Shown in pieces: positions 8,441-17,185 of a stretch of 64,000 nt of DNA. The stretch is taken from assembly GCA_963824645.1 (NCBI GenBank), contig CAWGQC010000008.1, forward strand, positions 1 to 64,000. Reading direction: 5' to 3'. The first letter of the stretch is position 1, and each line of letters begins with the position of its first letter. Below the pieces are notes generated by a model that was not told the origin of the DNA, made no database searches, and worked only from the letters and a program-made list of their open reading frames with translations. The translations under genes were made by a program, and so were the position numbers. Source of the DNA: Bog-756 sp963824645 (lineage in GTDB: Bacteria; Actinomycetota; Acidimicrobiia; Acidimicrobiales; RAAP-2).

Positions 8441-10936
8441 TCAGCGACGCGGTCGTGGGTGCTGTCCTGGGACCGCAGACGCCGGATCATCGGGCCATTG
8501 GTGGCGCGGATAGCGCGTCGCCATCTCCCGGCGCACCTCCGCCCAGCTACCGCTCCAGAATCCCGGAAGGTCGCCGGTGATCTGGATCGGGCGCCCGGCG
8601 GGCGAAAGCACCTCGATCGTGACCGGGATTCGGCCCTCTGCAATCGTCGGGTGGATGGCGGTGCCATAGAGGTCTTGGGCGCGCACGGCGATCCTCGGAT
8701 GGTCACCGTCATAGGCGACTGCGGCGCTCCTGCCGCTGGCAAGGATGACCGCGGTTGGTACAAGTCTGTCGAGATCCGCGACCCGGCTACCGATTCGCGA
8801 TCGGATGACGCCGGTCATGTTGACGCGCTGGAGGTCCGCCCGGCCCGTCGCCCTGCCAAGGAGCGGGGCGAGCCACATGTCAACGTCGGCAATGAGCGCA
8901 TCATCGGTGCACGCTGGCCACGCGTCGCCGAAGGCCGCACGCGCCCACCCGACACGGGCCTGGAGGATGCGCGCGGCATCCGACCATCCGAGCGGTGCAA
9001 GGCCGGTTGATACTACGTGGGCGACAAGCACCGCAGCAGTCTCCGGCCCGGCCGGTGCGGAGGTTCGCACGGCGTCGAGGACGAGAGCATCGAGGACGCG
9101 TTCGGTCGTCGCCCGCAGATCGTCCACTCGGGCGTCCCACTCAACCCGGACGACAGTCGCAACCGCCGACCCACCGATGGACTCGACATCCTCACGGTCG
9201 AGTACCGCGGCGAGACGGATCCGGCCACCCGTATGGGAGGTGCGGCCTGCACTCTCGATCTCGGCTGCAACGAGCCATTTCGCGCCGATCAGTGTGTCGT
9301 GTTCGGGGAGAGTGGCTCTTGAGCCGCGGCGCAACCGGTAGCGGGCGCCCCCGCTCAACTGAGCGACCCGATCGGGGTAGCCGAGAGCGAGCAGTGGGCC
9401 GGGGTCGGCCGTCAGACTGCCGTCCGCCGACAATCTGGCCCGTCGGAGCAGTTCGTCCGCAAGGCGCCGCGCGGTGGCGATGGCCGTACCGTCAACGGCG
9501 AGCGTGCCCGAGCCACCTCCGGCGAGGGCGGCGAGGCGTTCGGCGATGTCTGTACTCACCGGGAAGTCCCGCCCACTGCGTCGGACGACATCTCGTTCAG
9601 AGAGCAGTGCCGCGAGGAGCGCGGCCACCCGGCGGCCGGATGCGGGTGCCTCGATCAGCATTCGGGCCAGTCTCGGGTGAAGTGGAAGCTCGATCATTCG
9701 ACGTCCGAGATCGGTCGGGCGGCCGTCGGCGAGAGCGCCCAGGTCGATCAACAGGGAGGACGCCACCGAGAGCGCCCCCAGAGGCGGCGGGTCGAGCCAC
9801 CGGAGTGCCTCGGCAGGCGCCCCCCAGGCGGCGAGCTCGAGCGCAAGGGGAGCGAGGTCCGCCCCGGCAATCTCGGGGTCGGGCCACGCCCGCCGTCTGA
9901 AGTGCTCGGATTCGGACCACAGCCGGTAGGCGACGCCGGGTGCGTTACGACCAGCGCGACCGGCACGTTGATCGGCTGACGCACGAGAGGTGGTGATCGT
10001 CCGCACCCGACTGAGGCCGCTCGCCGGGTCGAATGCGGGCCTCCGAGCCAAACCGCTATCTATGACGATCGACACGCCCTCCACAGTCACACTCGACTCC
10101 GCTATATCGGTCGAGACGATGACCCGGCGACGCGACCCGGAGCGCAAGGCTCGGTCCTGTTCTGCTGCTGACAATGTTCCGTGAAGGGGGAGGACGTCGA
10201 CGTCATCAAGATCGGCGAGTGCGCGGATCGTGGCTCTGATCTCTCCGACTCCCGGAAGGAAGACGAGCACATCCCCGGGTTCATGCTGGAGCGAATAACG
10301 CACCGCTGCGCTGACACCGTTTTCTAGACGGGCGTTCGATCGCATTGGCATCCACCGCATCTCAATCGGGAACGACCGTCCCCGGCTCGACACAATCGGG
10401 GCATCGCCGAGGAGCACCGAAACGGCGCTCGAGTCGAGAGTCGCAGACATGACGAGAACGCGTAGCTCTGGCCGGAGACCTTCGCGGGCGTCGAGCGTGA
10501 GTGCCAGGCCTAGATCCGCCTGGAGGTGGCGTTCGTGGAACTCGTCGAAGATGACGAGTGACACCCCTTCGAGAGCGGGATCTCTCTGGAGGCGTCGGGT
10601 GAGAATGCCGTCGGTTACGACCTCGATCCGGGTCGTAGCGGAGATCCGGCGTTCTTCACGTGTGGAGATGCCGACGGTTTCTCCGACGCCTTCGCCGAGG
10701 AGTGCCGCCATTCGTGCGGCCGCAGCGCGCGCTGCGACCCGACGGGGCTCGAGCAGGAGCACGCCTCCATCCATCCACGGCTCGTCCAAAAGCCGGAGGG
10801 GAACGACGGTTGTCTTGCCTGCACCCGGTTCAGCCTCAAGGACCGCAGCGCCGACCCGGGCGAGGGCTACGCGGAGTTCTTCGACGACGTCTTCGACCGG
10901 GAGTCCGGTCGTAGGCACCTGGGGGACAGTGTCCAT
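8441..10936 (-). CDS. hrpB: ATP-dependent RNA helicase HrpB
   Basis: An 831-residue DExH-box helicase. Motif I is AEPGAGKTT, motif Ia LLEPRRVAARAAA, motif II DEFH (VIFDEFHERHLQADLGLAL, typical of HrpB), motif III SATLDS and motif VI QRAGRAGR. The HrpB-specific C-terminus ends with WSGSWAEVRREMATRYPRH and WPDDP. HrpB-type proteins are stand-alone DEAH helicases whose exact RNA substrate is poorly known. The start at ATG 10936 (MDTVPQVPTTGLP) fits the family; an ATG at 10969 would add 11 residues. The gene is monocistronic, with a hairpin beyond its stop and a divergent ECF41 operon upstream. Confidence 0.93.
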   Translation of the reverse strand: MDTVPQVPTTGLPVEDVVEELRVALARVGAAVLEAEPGAGKTTVVPLRLLDEPWMDGGVLLLEPRRVAARAAAARMAALLGEGVGETVGISTREERRISATTRIEVVTDGILTRRLQRDPALEGVSLVIFDEFHERHLQADLGLALTLDAREGLRPELRVLVMSATLDSSAVSVLLGDAPIVSSRGRSFPIEMRWMPMRSNARLENGVSAAVRYSLQHEPGDVLVFLPGVGEIRATIRALADLDDVDVLPLHGTLSAAEQDRALRSGSRRRVIVSTDIAESSVTVEGVSIVIDSGLARRPAFDPASGLSRVRTITTSRASADQRAGRAGRNAPGVAYRLWSESEHFRRRAWPDPEIAGADLAPLALELAAWGAPAEALRWLDPPPLGALSVASSLLIDLGALADGRPTDLGRRMIELPLHPRLARMLIEAPASGRRVAALLAALLSERDVVRRSGRDFPVSTDIAERLAALAGGGSGTLAVDGTAIATARRLADELLRRARLSADGSLTADPGPLLALGYPDRVAQLSGGARYRLRRGSRATLPEHDTLIGAKWLVAAEIESAGRTSHTGGRIRLAAVLDREDVESIGGSAVATVVRVEWDARVDDLRATTERVLDALVLDAVRTSAPAGPETAAVLVAHVVSTGLAPLGWSDAARILQARVGWARAAFGDAWPACTDDALIADVDMWLAPLLGRATGRADLQRVNMTGVIRSRIGSRVADLDRLVPTAVILASGRSAAVAYDGDHPRIAVRAQDLYGTAIHPTIAEGRIPVTIEVLSPAGRPIQITGDLPGFWSGSWAEVRREMATRYPRHQWPDDPASAVPGQHPRPRR

Positions 10937-11016
10937 GGACCAGAGTACGGCAGCTAGATGCGGATGCACCCACCCAAGCGCTGTGGAGCGTGTGAGCGCA
11001 GCAATGTCCGGCGCCG

Positions 11017-11043
11017 TGTCACATTCGACACCCGGCCGGTGTC
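11017..11043 (+). promoter_or_regulatory. ECF41-type promoter
   Basis: TGTCACA at 11017-11023 is followed after 16 bases by TGTC at 11040-11043. The promoter motif described for ECF41 sigma factors is TGTCACA at -35 and CGTC at -10 with similar spacing. It lies 35 bp before the AhpD-like gene whose operon encodes an ECF41 sigma factor, so autoregulation is expected. Confidence 0.7.
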
Positions 11044-11077
11044 TCTATGCCAAGCGCAATTAAACGGAGGAGAGATC

Positions 11078-11656
11078 ATGTCCAGCAGTCCCAGGATCCC
11101 CAAGGCAGAGTTGACGGGCTTGTACGGCGCGACAGTCAAGCGGATGTCCCGCAAGATGTTCGGCGAGGTGCCCGAGCCTGTCGAGGTGGTGTGGCACAAC
11201 CGAAAAGTGCTGAACCTCTCCTTCAGCATCGGTCGAAAGGCGCAGAAGTGGAACCAGTGTGACGAGAGCCTCAAGTCGTTTGCACACATGGCCACCGCCA
11301 ACCTGATCGGTTGCAGCTTCTGCTTGGACTTTGGCTACTTTCAGGCGCATAACGAAGGACTCGACGTGAATAAGGCTCGTGAGGTGCCCCGCTGGCGCGA
11401 GTCGGACGCCTTTACGTCGCTGGAGCGCGACGTTATGGAGTATGCCGAAGCCATGACCCAGACCCCACCGACGGTTACCGACAAGCTGTCGGCCGCGCTA
11501 CTGGATGTCCTCGGTCCGGCCGCCTTGGTGGAGCTGACCATGTTCATCGCGCTGGCCAACCTGATGGCCCGCTCAAATGTCGCCATGGGCATTGAGTCCC
11601 AGGAGTTCTCGACCGCCTGTGACCTTAAGCCTCTCGCCGTAGCCTCGTCAGAATGA
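11078..11656 (+). CDS. Carboxymuconolactone decarboxylase / AhpD-like protein
   Basis: A 192-residue alpha-helical protein of the CMD/AhpD superfamily. The redox-type CxxC lies in NLIGCSFCLDFGYFQAH, with the nearby His expected in AhpD proton relays. The RBS CGGAGGAGAG precedes ATG 11078. The stop overlaps the start of the sigma factor gene (AATGATG), so the two are translationally coupled. CMD proteins next to ECF41 sigma factors are a recognised arrangement in which the CMD gene is the main regulon member. The physiological substrate is unknown; peroxide or quinone-linked redox chemistry is plausible but is inference. Confidence 0.9.
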   Translation: MSSSPRIPKAELTGLYGATVKRMSRKMFGEVPEPVEVVWHNRKVLNLSFSIGRKAQKWNQCDESLKSFAHMATANLIGCSFCLDFGYFQAHNEGLDVNKAREVPRWRESDAFTSLERDVMEYAEAMTQTPPTVTDKLSAALLDVLGPAALVELTMFIALANLMARSNVAMGIESQEFSTACDLKPLAVASSE

Positions 11657-12519
11657 TGAACGACCCGTTCGTGGCCCATCGCGGCTTGCTCTTTACCGTT
11701 GCCTACGAGATGCTCGGCTCGGCGGTCGACGCCGAGGATGTCCTCCAGGAGACCTGGCTTCGGTGGGCCAACGTAGAGCAGGCAGAGGTGGGTGATCCAC
11801 GTGCCTATCTCGTCCGCATCGCTACCCGACTGGCGCTAAACCGGCTCCGGACCGTGTCCCGCCAGCGGGAAGACTACGTGGGGGAATGGCTACCTGAGCC
11901 ACTGCTTACCAGTCCCGATGTGGCCGAGGATTCCGAGTTCGCTGAGAATGTCTCGATCGCCATGCTCACGGTGCTGGAGACCCTCGGTCCGGCCGAACGG
12001 GCCGTGTTCGTGTTGCACGAGGTCTTCGAGACGCCCTATGACGAGATCGCCCAGATCGTGGACAAGACTCCGGCCGCGGTCCGACAGATCGGGCACCGTG
12101 CCCGCGGGCACGTCGCTGCACGGCGTCCGCGCATGCAGGTGGACCGAGCCCAGCAGGAGGCGACCCTCGACAGGTTCATGGCTGCCGTATCCTCTGGCGA
12201 ACTGCGGGCACTCTTGGAGGTGCTCGCTCCGGACGTTGTTCTAATCGCCGACGGCGGGGGCCTCGTGACTGCTGCACGAAAACCCATCATCGGAATCGAG
12301 AGGGTCGCGGCATTCCTCTCCCGCGTCGTGGAGCTCCCCGACCTCGTGGCGACCAGCCTGTGGCTCAACGGCATGCCGGGCGCCCGGTTCGACATCGACG
12401 ACGCATCCACTGCCGTCAGTCTGGGCGTTGAGGACGGCCTGATCACCCGGATCTACGCCATCCGTAACCCACAAAAGTTGAGATGGTTGGCAAATGTGGC
12501 GGAACTGCAGCGGCGATGA
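11653..12519 (+). CDS. ECF41-family RNA polymerase sigma factor (SigJ-like)
   Basis: A 288-residue protein. Sigma region 2 (VDAEDVLQETWLRW, RAYLVRIATRLALNRLR) and region 4 (LGPAERAVFVLHEVFETPYDEIAQIV, then KTPAAVRQIGHRAR) are followed by a SnoaL-like C-terminal domain of about 100 residues (residues 170-280, ending NPQKLRWLANV). This fused domain defines ECF41 and modulates sigma activity in place of an anti-sigma factor. Two start codons are possible, ATG 11653 and ATG 11656. The gene is coupled to the AhpD-like gene, and an ECF41-type promoter precedes the operon at 11017. Confidence 0.93.
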   Translation: MMNDPFVAHRGLLFTVAYEMLGSAVDAEDVLQETWLRWANVEQAEVGDPRAYLVRIATRLALNRLRTVSRQREDYVGEWLPEPLLTSPDVAEDSEFAENVSIAMLTVLETLGPAERAVFVLHEVFETPYDEIAQIVDKTPAAVRQIGHRARGHVAARRPRMQVDRAQQEATLDRFMAAVSSGELRALLEVLAPDVVLIADGGGLVTAARKPIIGIERVAAFLSRVVELPDLVATSLWLNGMPGARFDIDDASTAVSLGVEDGLITRIYAIRNPQKLRWLANVAELQRR

Positions 12520-12731
12520 CGGGGTGGTCGTCACGTCCGACCCGGCGTGAGTCCCGGGTGCTCGATCCACTTCACCACCTCCGGTGGCGATGCCTCATCG
12601 GGGCTGGGTCACCTTGGGGTCGACCCCCAGTCGATTGAGCGCCGAACTCCTCCGGCGTGTCTGCCTCACCTATCGGCGACTGGTTCCCGTCAGGTAGCGC
12701 CCTCTAGACACTGGTAGAGATATCGAGTATA

Positions 12732-12744
12732 CATACTTAGTATG
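12732..12744. promoter_or_regulatory. Putative PadR operator 1
   Basis: The perfect palindrome CATACTTAGTATG sits in the A/T-rich stretch 20 bp upstream of the first padR-type start. It has the same ATAC/GTAT half-site as the palindrome before the third PadR gene (20760-20774). PadR regulators commonly repress their own promoters through such sites. Confidence 0.6.
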
Positions 12745-12764
12745 CTAACTACTGGTGGAACTTG

Positions 12765-13352
12765 ATGAGTGTCCGTCACGCCCTGCTGGCGCTTCTGAGT
12801 GAAGGTCCTAAGTACGGCCTTCAACTCCGACAGGAGTTCGAGTCCCGGACCGGGGAGGTATGGCCACTCAACGTCGGGCAGGTGTACACGACCCTCCAGC
12901 GCCTTGAGCGGGAAGGGCTGGTGGAGTCTGAAGACTCGGCCGACGAGGGCCGGCAGAAGGGGTTCCATATCACCGAGGATGGTGAGGCAGAGTTGACCAA
13001 GTGGTTGCAAACTCCACCTGATTTTTCCTCGCCGCCCCGGGACGAGCTGGTCATCAAGGTCCTGGTTGCGTTCGAGCTGCCGGGCGTCAATGTCCACGAC
13101 CTGATTCAGGTGCATCGGCGCTACCTCGTGGAACTCATGCAGCAGTGGACACGACTGAAAGAAGACGAGTCCAGGTTCGACCTCCAGTTCGCCCTGGTCG
13201 TCGACGCCGAGCTGTTTCGGCTCGACTCGCTGGTGAGGTGGCTGGATACGGCCGACGGCCGCCTGAAGCGAGCGGAATCGGGCGTCGATGGGCCGGCGCC
13301 CCAGTCGTTCCCCCTTCCGAAGGCCCGACGCAAGGTAGGAGCCCCCGAATGA
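12765..13352 (+). CDS. PadR-family transcriptional regulator
   Basis: A 195-residue PadR protein with a C-terminal dimerisation arm. The winged helix spans residues 1-85 (HALLALLSEGPKYGLQLRQEF, VYTTLQRLEREGLVES, GFHITEDGEAELTKWL). Residues 100-175 form the antiparallel coiled-coil Vir_act_alpha_C region. ATG 12765 is preferred over the TTG one codon earlier. The stop overlaps the ATPase start (ATGA), so regulator and transporter form one operon. It probably represses the operon until a transported drug or peptide binds it, as in LmrR-type systems. Confidence 0.92.
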   Translation: MSVRHALLALLSEGPKYGLQLRQEFESRTGEVWPLNVGQVYTTLQRLEREGLVESEDSADEGRQKGFHITEDGEAELTKWLQTPPDFSSPPRDELVIKVLVAFELPGVNVHDLIQVHRRYLVELMQQWTRLKEDESRFDLQFALVVDAELFRLDSLVRWLDTADGRLKRAESGVDGPAPQSFPLPKARRKVGAPE

Positions 13353-14071
13353 GCTGCCTCGAACTACGCGACATCTCCAAGGTCTACGGCGAAGGAGCGG
13401 CAGAAGTGCACGCCCTTCAGCGCATTGATCTGTCCGTCGACGCCGGTTCTCTGGTCGCCGTGATGGGCGCCAGCGGCTCGGGCAAGAGCACGTTGCTGAC
13501 CATCGCCGGCAGCCTGGAGGACGCCACCAGCGGCGAGGTCTATGTCGATGGCCGAGCGCTGTCCTCGCTCTCTCGGAACGGTAAGGCGCAGCTGCGCCGC
13601 CAGTCCATCGGCTACGTCTTCCAGGATTACAACCTGCTCGCCGGGCTGAGCGCGGTGGAGAACGTGTCTCTGCCGCTTGAACTCGACGGCGTGCCGGCCC
13701 GGAAGGCCCAAGCGGCCGCATTGGAGTCGCTGGAGGACTTCGGGCTGAACGATCGGGCGTCGCACTATCCAGACCAGCTGTCGGGTGGCGAGCGCCAGCG
13801 GGTCGCCATCGCCCGGGCCGTGGTCGGAGGGCGGCAGTTGCTCCTGGCGGACGAGCCCTCCGGCGCCCTGGACTCCACCAACGCTGAAGGGGTCATGCGC
13901 CTGATCCTGGCGGCATGTCATCGTGGCATGGCTGCCGTCGTGGTGACCCACGACGCCCAACTCGCATCGTGGGCCGATCGCGTGATCTTCCTCCGCGACG
14001 GCAGAATCGTCGACCAGACACTCCCAGTCGAGAGCCCGGAATCGGTACTTGCCAACCTCCCGAACCAATGA
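13349..14071 (+). CDS. ABC transporter ATP-binding protein (MacB/LolD type)
   Basis: A 240-residue ATPase of the MacB/LolD family. Walker A is GASGSGKSTLL, Q-loop YVFQDYNLLAGLSAVENV, signature LSGGERQRVAIARA and Walker B LLLADEPSGALDS, with H-loop VTHD. These ATPases power FtsX-like permeases that move substrates by mechanotransmission instead of a transmembrane channel. ATG 13349 overlaps the padR stop and the stop overlaps the permease start, so the three genes are coupled. The frame is open upstream, but that region belongs to padR in another frame. Confidence 0.93.
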   Translation: MSCLELRDISKVYGEGAAEVHALQRIDLSVDAGSLVAVMGASGSGKSTLLTIAGSLEDATSGEVYVDGRALSSLSRNGKAQLRRQSIGYVFQDYNLLAGLSAVENVSLPLELDGVPARKAQAAALESLEDFGLNDRASHYPDQLSGGERQRVAIARAVVGGRQLLLADEPSGALDSTNAEGVMRLILAACHRGMAAVVVTHDAQLASWADRVIFLRDGRIVDQTLPVESPESVLANLPNQ

Positions 14072-16650
14072 GCGTCGGCGTCCTCGAACGATCGGCCACC
14101 GGATCTGGGCCCGAGCCGACCACCGGCGGAGTACCGGCCCGCCGGGTCATGATGCGGTGGGCGTGGCGCCTCTTCAGGCGAGAGTGGCGCCAACAACTGC
14201 TGATCCTGCTGCTGATCACCGTGGCTGTAGCGGCAGTCGTGGTTGGTTCGGCGGTCGCCGTCAACACGCCCCAGCCGGCCAACTTCGGGTTCGGCACGGC
14301 GCAGGATATGGCCATCTTCACCAACTCCGGGAAGCAGTTCGATCTGCAGTCGGCGGATGCCCAGATCGCCGCGCTGGAACACCGCTTCGGCACGGTCCAG
14401 GTCATCGAGAACGAGACCGTCCCCGTCCCCGGCAGCACCCAGACCTACCAACTTCGGGCTCAAGACCCTCACGGCCCCTACGCCGGGCCGATGCTCCGGC
14501 TGCTCTCCGGGCGCTATCCGACTGGGGCAAATGAGATCGCACTGACCCCCGGGTTGGCGTCCGAACTCAACCTGCGGGTGGGTGACACTTGGTCCCACAA
14601 CGGAAAGACAGTCGTTGGCATCGTGCAGAACCCCCTTAGTCTGCTTGACGAGTTCGCGCTGGTTCCCCCAGGGCAGGTGACCAACCCAACCCAGATGACT
14701 GCTCTATTCGATGCTCCAGACGTGGATCCGGGCCAAATCGGTGTCAACGTCTACACACCGACACACAACGGCACCTCGAACCCGATCAATCCCAAGACCA
14801 TCGTGCTGGCGCTGGCGACTGTGGGCATGCTGCTGATCGCCCTTGTCTCGGTCGGAGGGTTCACCGTTTTGGCGCAGCGCCGCCTGCGTGCCCTCGGGAT
14901 GCTTGAGTCGATGGGGGCCACCGACCGCAACGTCCGTCTTGTGCTCCGAGCCAACGGCGTCATCGTCGGGGTGGTGGGCGCCCTGGCAGGCTTCGCGGTG
15001 GGCTTGGTGGCCTGGCTGGCCTACCGCCCGCACGACGAGCAGAGCGCGCACCACCTCATCTCGACGTTCGCCCTGCCATGGACGGTGATCGTGGTGGCGA
15101 TGGTGCTGGCGGTCCTCGCCACGTTCTTGGCCGCCGGACACCCCGCCCGAGCCATCACCCGGGTCCCGGTGGTCAGCGCCCTGGCCGGTCGCCCCGCGCC
15201 CCCGCGTCAGATACACCGCTCGTTCGTTCCGGGCGTCATCGCCCTCGTCCTGGGGTTCTTCATGTTCTTTGCCTCGGGCGCCGCCGGTAGCAATGGCGTT
15301 ATCTGGCTGATACCCGGGTTCGTTGCGCTAGTCGCGGGGATCATCCTCATGGCCCCGCTCTTCCTCGCGCTACTGGCACGAGCCGGACGACATGCGCCCA
15401 TCGCCACCCGCCTGGCCCTGCGCGACCTGTCCCGCTACCGGGCCCGGTCCGGTTCTGCCCTCTCAGCCATCAGCGTCGGGGTTCTCATCGCGGTGGTCGT
15501 CTGCGCCGTGGCCATCGCCCGTTACAGCAGCGTCTACGACTACGTCGGCCCGAATCTGGCGGCAAACGAACTCGCCATCTGGAGCCCGAGTGGTCAGAAT
15601 GGCAATGGGCCGGGGCCAAACGGTTCGAGTGGGACGACAGTGCCACCGAGCACCCAGTCGCAAGTGGCCAGCGTCCAGGCCATCGCCTCTGCTATCGGTA
15701 CCAAGAACGTGGTGGAGCTCGACAATCCCTCGTCCTCAGTCGGCCTGCAAAACCCCAGCGCCTCGGGTCGGCAGTGGGACGGACAGATCTTCGTGGCCAC
15801 GCCGGCTCTCCTGCGGGCCTACGGCATCAGCCCGTCGTCCGTACCCTCCAAGGTCGACGTCCTCAGCTCGCGCCCCGGCCTGGCAGGCTCAGAAGTGCAG
15901 CTGACCTACGGAGGAGGCGGAAAGGGCGGGGGCCAGCTGATCGGTCCTGGTGCGGGCGGCCCGAACGATGGCGCAGGTCCCGGACCGGGAAACGTCAACA
16001 CCTGCTCACCCGGAGGATGCATCGCCCACCCGGTCGTTCAAGAGGAGAGTCAACTACCCACGGGGACCTCGGCGCCCAACACCCTGATCACCGAGAGTGC
16101 GTTGCGTCGACTGCACCTCGCCAGCCAGAGCAGCCTCGACGGGTGGATGATCCAAGCGAACAGGCCGATCACGTCGTCGCAGGTTCTCAATGCTCAGACA
16201 ACGGCGGCTACCAACAACCTGAGTATCGAGTCGAGGAATGAAGCCCCAACTTCGCATGAGATCGTGAACTGGGCCACCGTGTTCGCCATCGCGCTGGCCC
16301 TCGGCATCCTGGCCATGAGCATCGGCCTGATCCGCAGTGAGAGCGGAAGCGAGTTGCGAACGTTGACGGCAACCGGCGCCAGTTCCCGCACCCGGCGCAC
16401 CCTGACGGCGGTCACAGCCGGTGGCCTTGCCTTTCTGGGCGCGCTGCTCGGGACGGTAGCCGCCTACGTTGGATTGGCCGGGTGGTTTTACTCGAATTCA
16501 CTCGAAGGTGGACTTTCGAACATTATCGATCACGTCCCCTGGAACAACCTCTTCCTCATCGTGATCGTCATGCCCGCCGTCGCCATGGTCGTGGGATGGG
16601 TGTTGGCGGGAAGGGATCCGACGGCGATTTCTGCCCCCCCGATGGAGTAG
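14068..16650 (+). CDS. FtsX-like ABC transporter permease
   Basis: An 860-residue membrane protein with two FtsX modules. The first transmembrane segment (QLLILLLITVAVAAVVVGSA) leads into a large extracytoplasmic domain. Three segments near residues 250-370 include VGMLLIALVSVGGFTVLAQRR and a conserved LRALGMLESMGATDRNV loop. A second extracytoplasmic domain (residues about 500-720) is rich in Gly and Ser, with a GGGGKGGGQLIGPGAGG segment and several Cys. Three more segments are at the C-terminus, with the parallel loop ELRTLTATGASSRTRR. ATG 14068 overlaps the ATPase stop. Likely role: efflux of antimicrobial peptides or antibiotics, or envelope-stress sensing; the substrate is unknown. Confidence 0.9.
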   Translation: MSVGVLERSATGSGPEPTTGGVPARRVMMRWAWRLFRREWRQQLLILLLITVAVAAVVVGSAVAVNTPQPANFGFGTAQDMAIFTNSGKQFDLQSADAQIAALEHRFGTVQVIENETVPVPGSTQTYQLRAQDPHGPYAGPMLRLLSGRYPTGANEIALTPGLASELNLRVGDTWSHNGKTVVGIVQNPLSLLDEFALVPPGQVTNPTQMTALFDAPDVDPGQIGVNVYTPTHNGTSNPINPKTIVLALATVGMLLIALVSVGGFTVLAQRRLRALGMLESMGATDRNVRLVLRANGVIVGVVGALAGFAVGLVAWLAYRPHDEQSAHHLISTFALPWTVIVVAMVLAVLATFLAAGHPARAITRVPVVSALAGRPAPPRQIHRSFVPGVIALVLGFFMFFASGAAGSNGVIWLIPGFVALVAGIILMAPLFLALLARAGRHAPIATRLALRDLSRYRARSGSALSAISVGVLIAVVVCAVAIARYSSVYDYVGPNLAANELAIWSPSGQNGNGPGPNGSSGTTVPPSTQSQVASVQAIASAIGTKNVVELDNPSSSVGLQNPSASGRQWDGQIFVATPALLRAYGISPSSVPSKVDVLSSRPGLAGSEVQLTYGGGGKGGGQLIGPGAGGPNDGAGPGPGNVNTCSPGGCIAHPVVQEESQLPTGTSAPNTLITESALRRLHLASQSSLDGWMIQANRPITSSQVLNAQTTAATNNLSIESRNEAPTSHEIVNWATVFAIALALGILAMSIGLIRSESGSELRTLTATGASSRTRRTLTAVTAGGLAFLGALLGTVAAYVGLAGWFYSNSLEGGLSNIIDHVPWNNLFLIVIVMPAVAMVVGWVLAGRDPTAISAPPME

Positions 16651-16846
16651 GCGGCACCGCCATGCCCAATTCCGGTTGTGGACGCATCGCGGTTCTGTCG
16701 CTGTCATGTCATGCACCGGAGACCAGACGAACGACGAGAATTGGGCCAGCCATCCACGACCCGTAGCTGGATTTCCCAGACCACGAACGAACCGGGGCAT
16801 CTACTACTTGTTGCGTTACTACTTGCAGCGTACTATAAATGAAACC

Positions 16847-17185
16847 ATGAAGAAGACGGGCAAGGTGATGGGCCTGCGTCGAGCAAATGACCCGCCGTTG
16901 CTGATCTTGACGAGTCTCGCCGAGGGGCCGAAACATGGCTACGCATTGGCGCAGGACATCGCCGAGTTCGCCGGTGTCCAGCTCAGTCCAGGTGCCCTCT
17001 ACGGGGCCATCGCACGATTAGAGGAGCGAGGTCTCATCGAGGCGCTTCCTGAAGTTGAGCGTCGCCGCCCCTATCGCGTCACGGCGGCAGGGTCGGCAGA
17101 GCTCACAGAGGCCATGCGCGAAATGCGTCGTGTTGTGGACGTCGGCACGCACCGGCTCGGGCTCTTGAAGGGCCGGCTGGCATGA
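16847..17185 (+). CDS. PadR-family transcriptional regulator (short form)
   Basis: A 112-residue PadR winged-helix protein without the long C-terminal arm. DPPLLILTSLAEGPKHGYALA, GALYGAIARLEERGLIEAL and RPYRVTAAGSAEL match the PadR core. Alternative starts are ATG 16847 and ATG 16868. The 196 bp upstream include an A/T-rich segment (16800-16845) likely to hold the promoter, with only a weak inverted repeat around TTACTAC and GTACTATAA. The stop overlaps the next gene (ATGATG). It probably controls the following membrane protein and ABC genes. Confidence 0.9.
   Translation: MKKTGKVMGLRRANDPPLLILTSLAEGPKHGYALAQDIAEFAGVQLSPGALYGAIARLEERGLIEALPEVERRRPYRVTAAGSAELTEAMREMRRVVDVGTHRLGLLKGRLA

Noticed and set aside
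16800..16846. PadR operator before the second PadR gene
   Set aside because: TTACTAC...GTACTATAA is only weakly palindromic, far poorer than the sites at 12732 and 20760.
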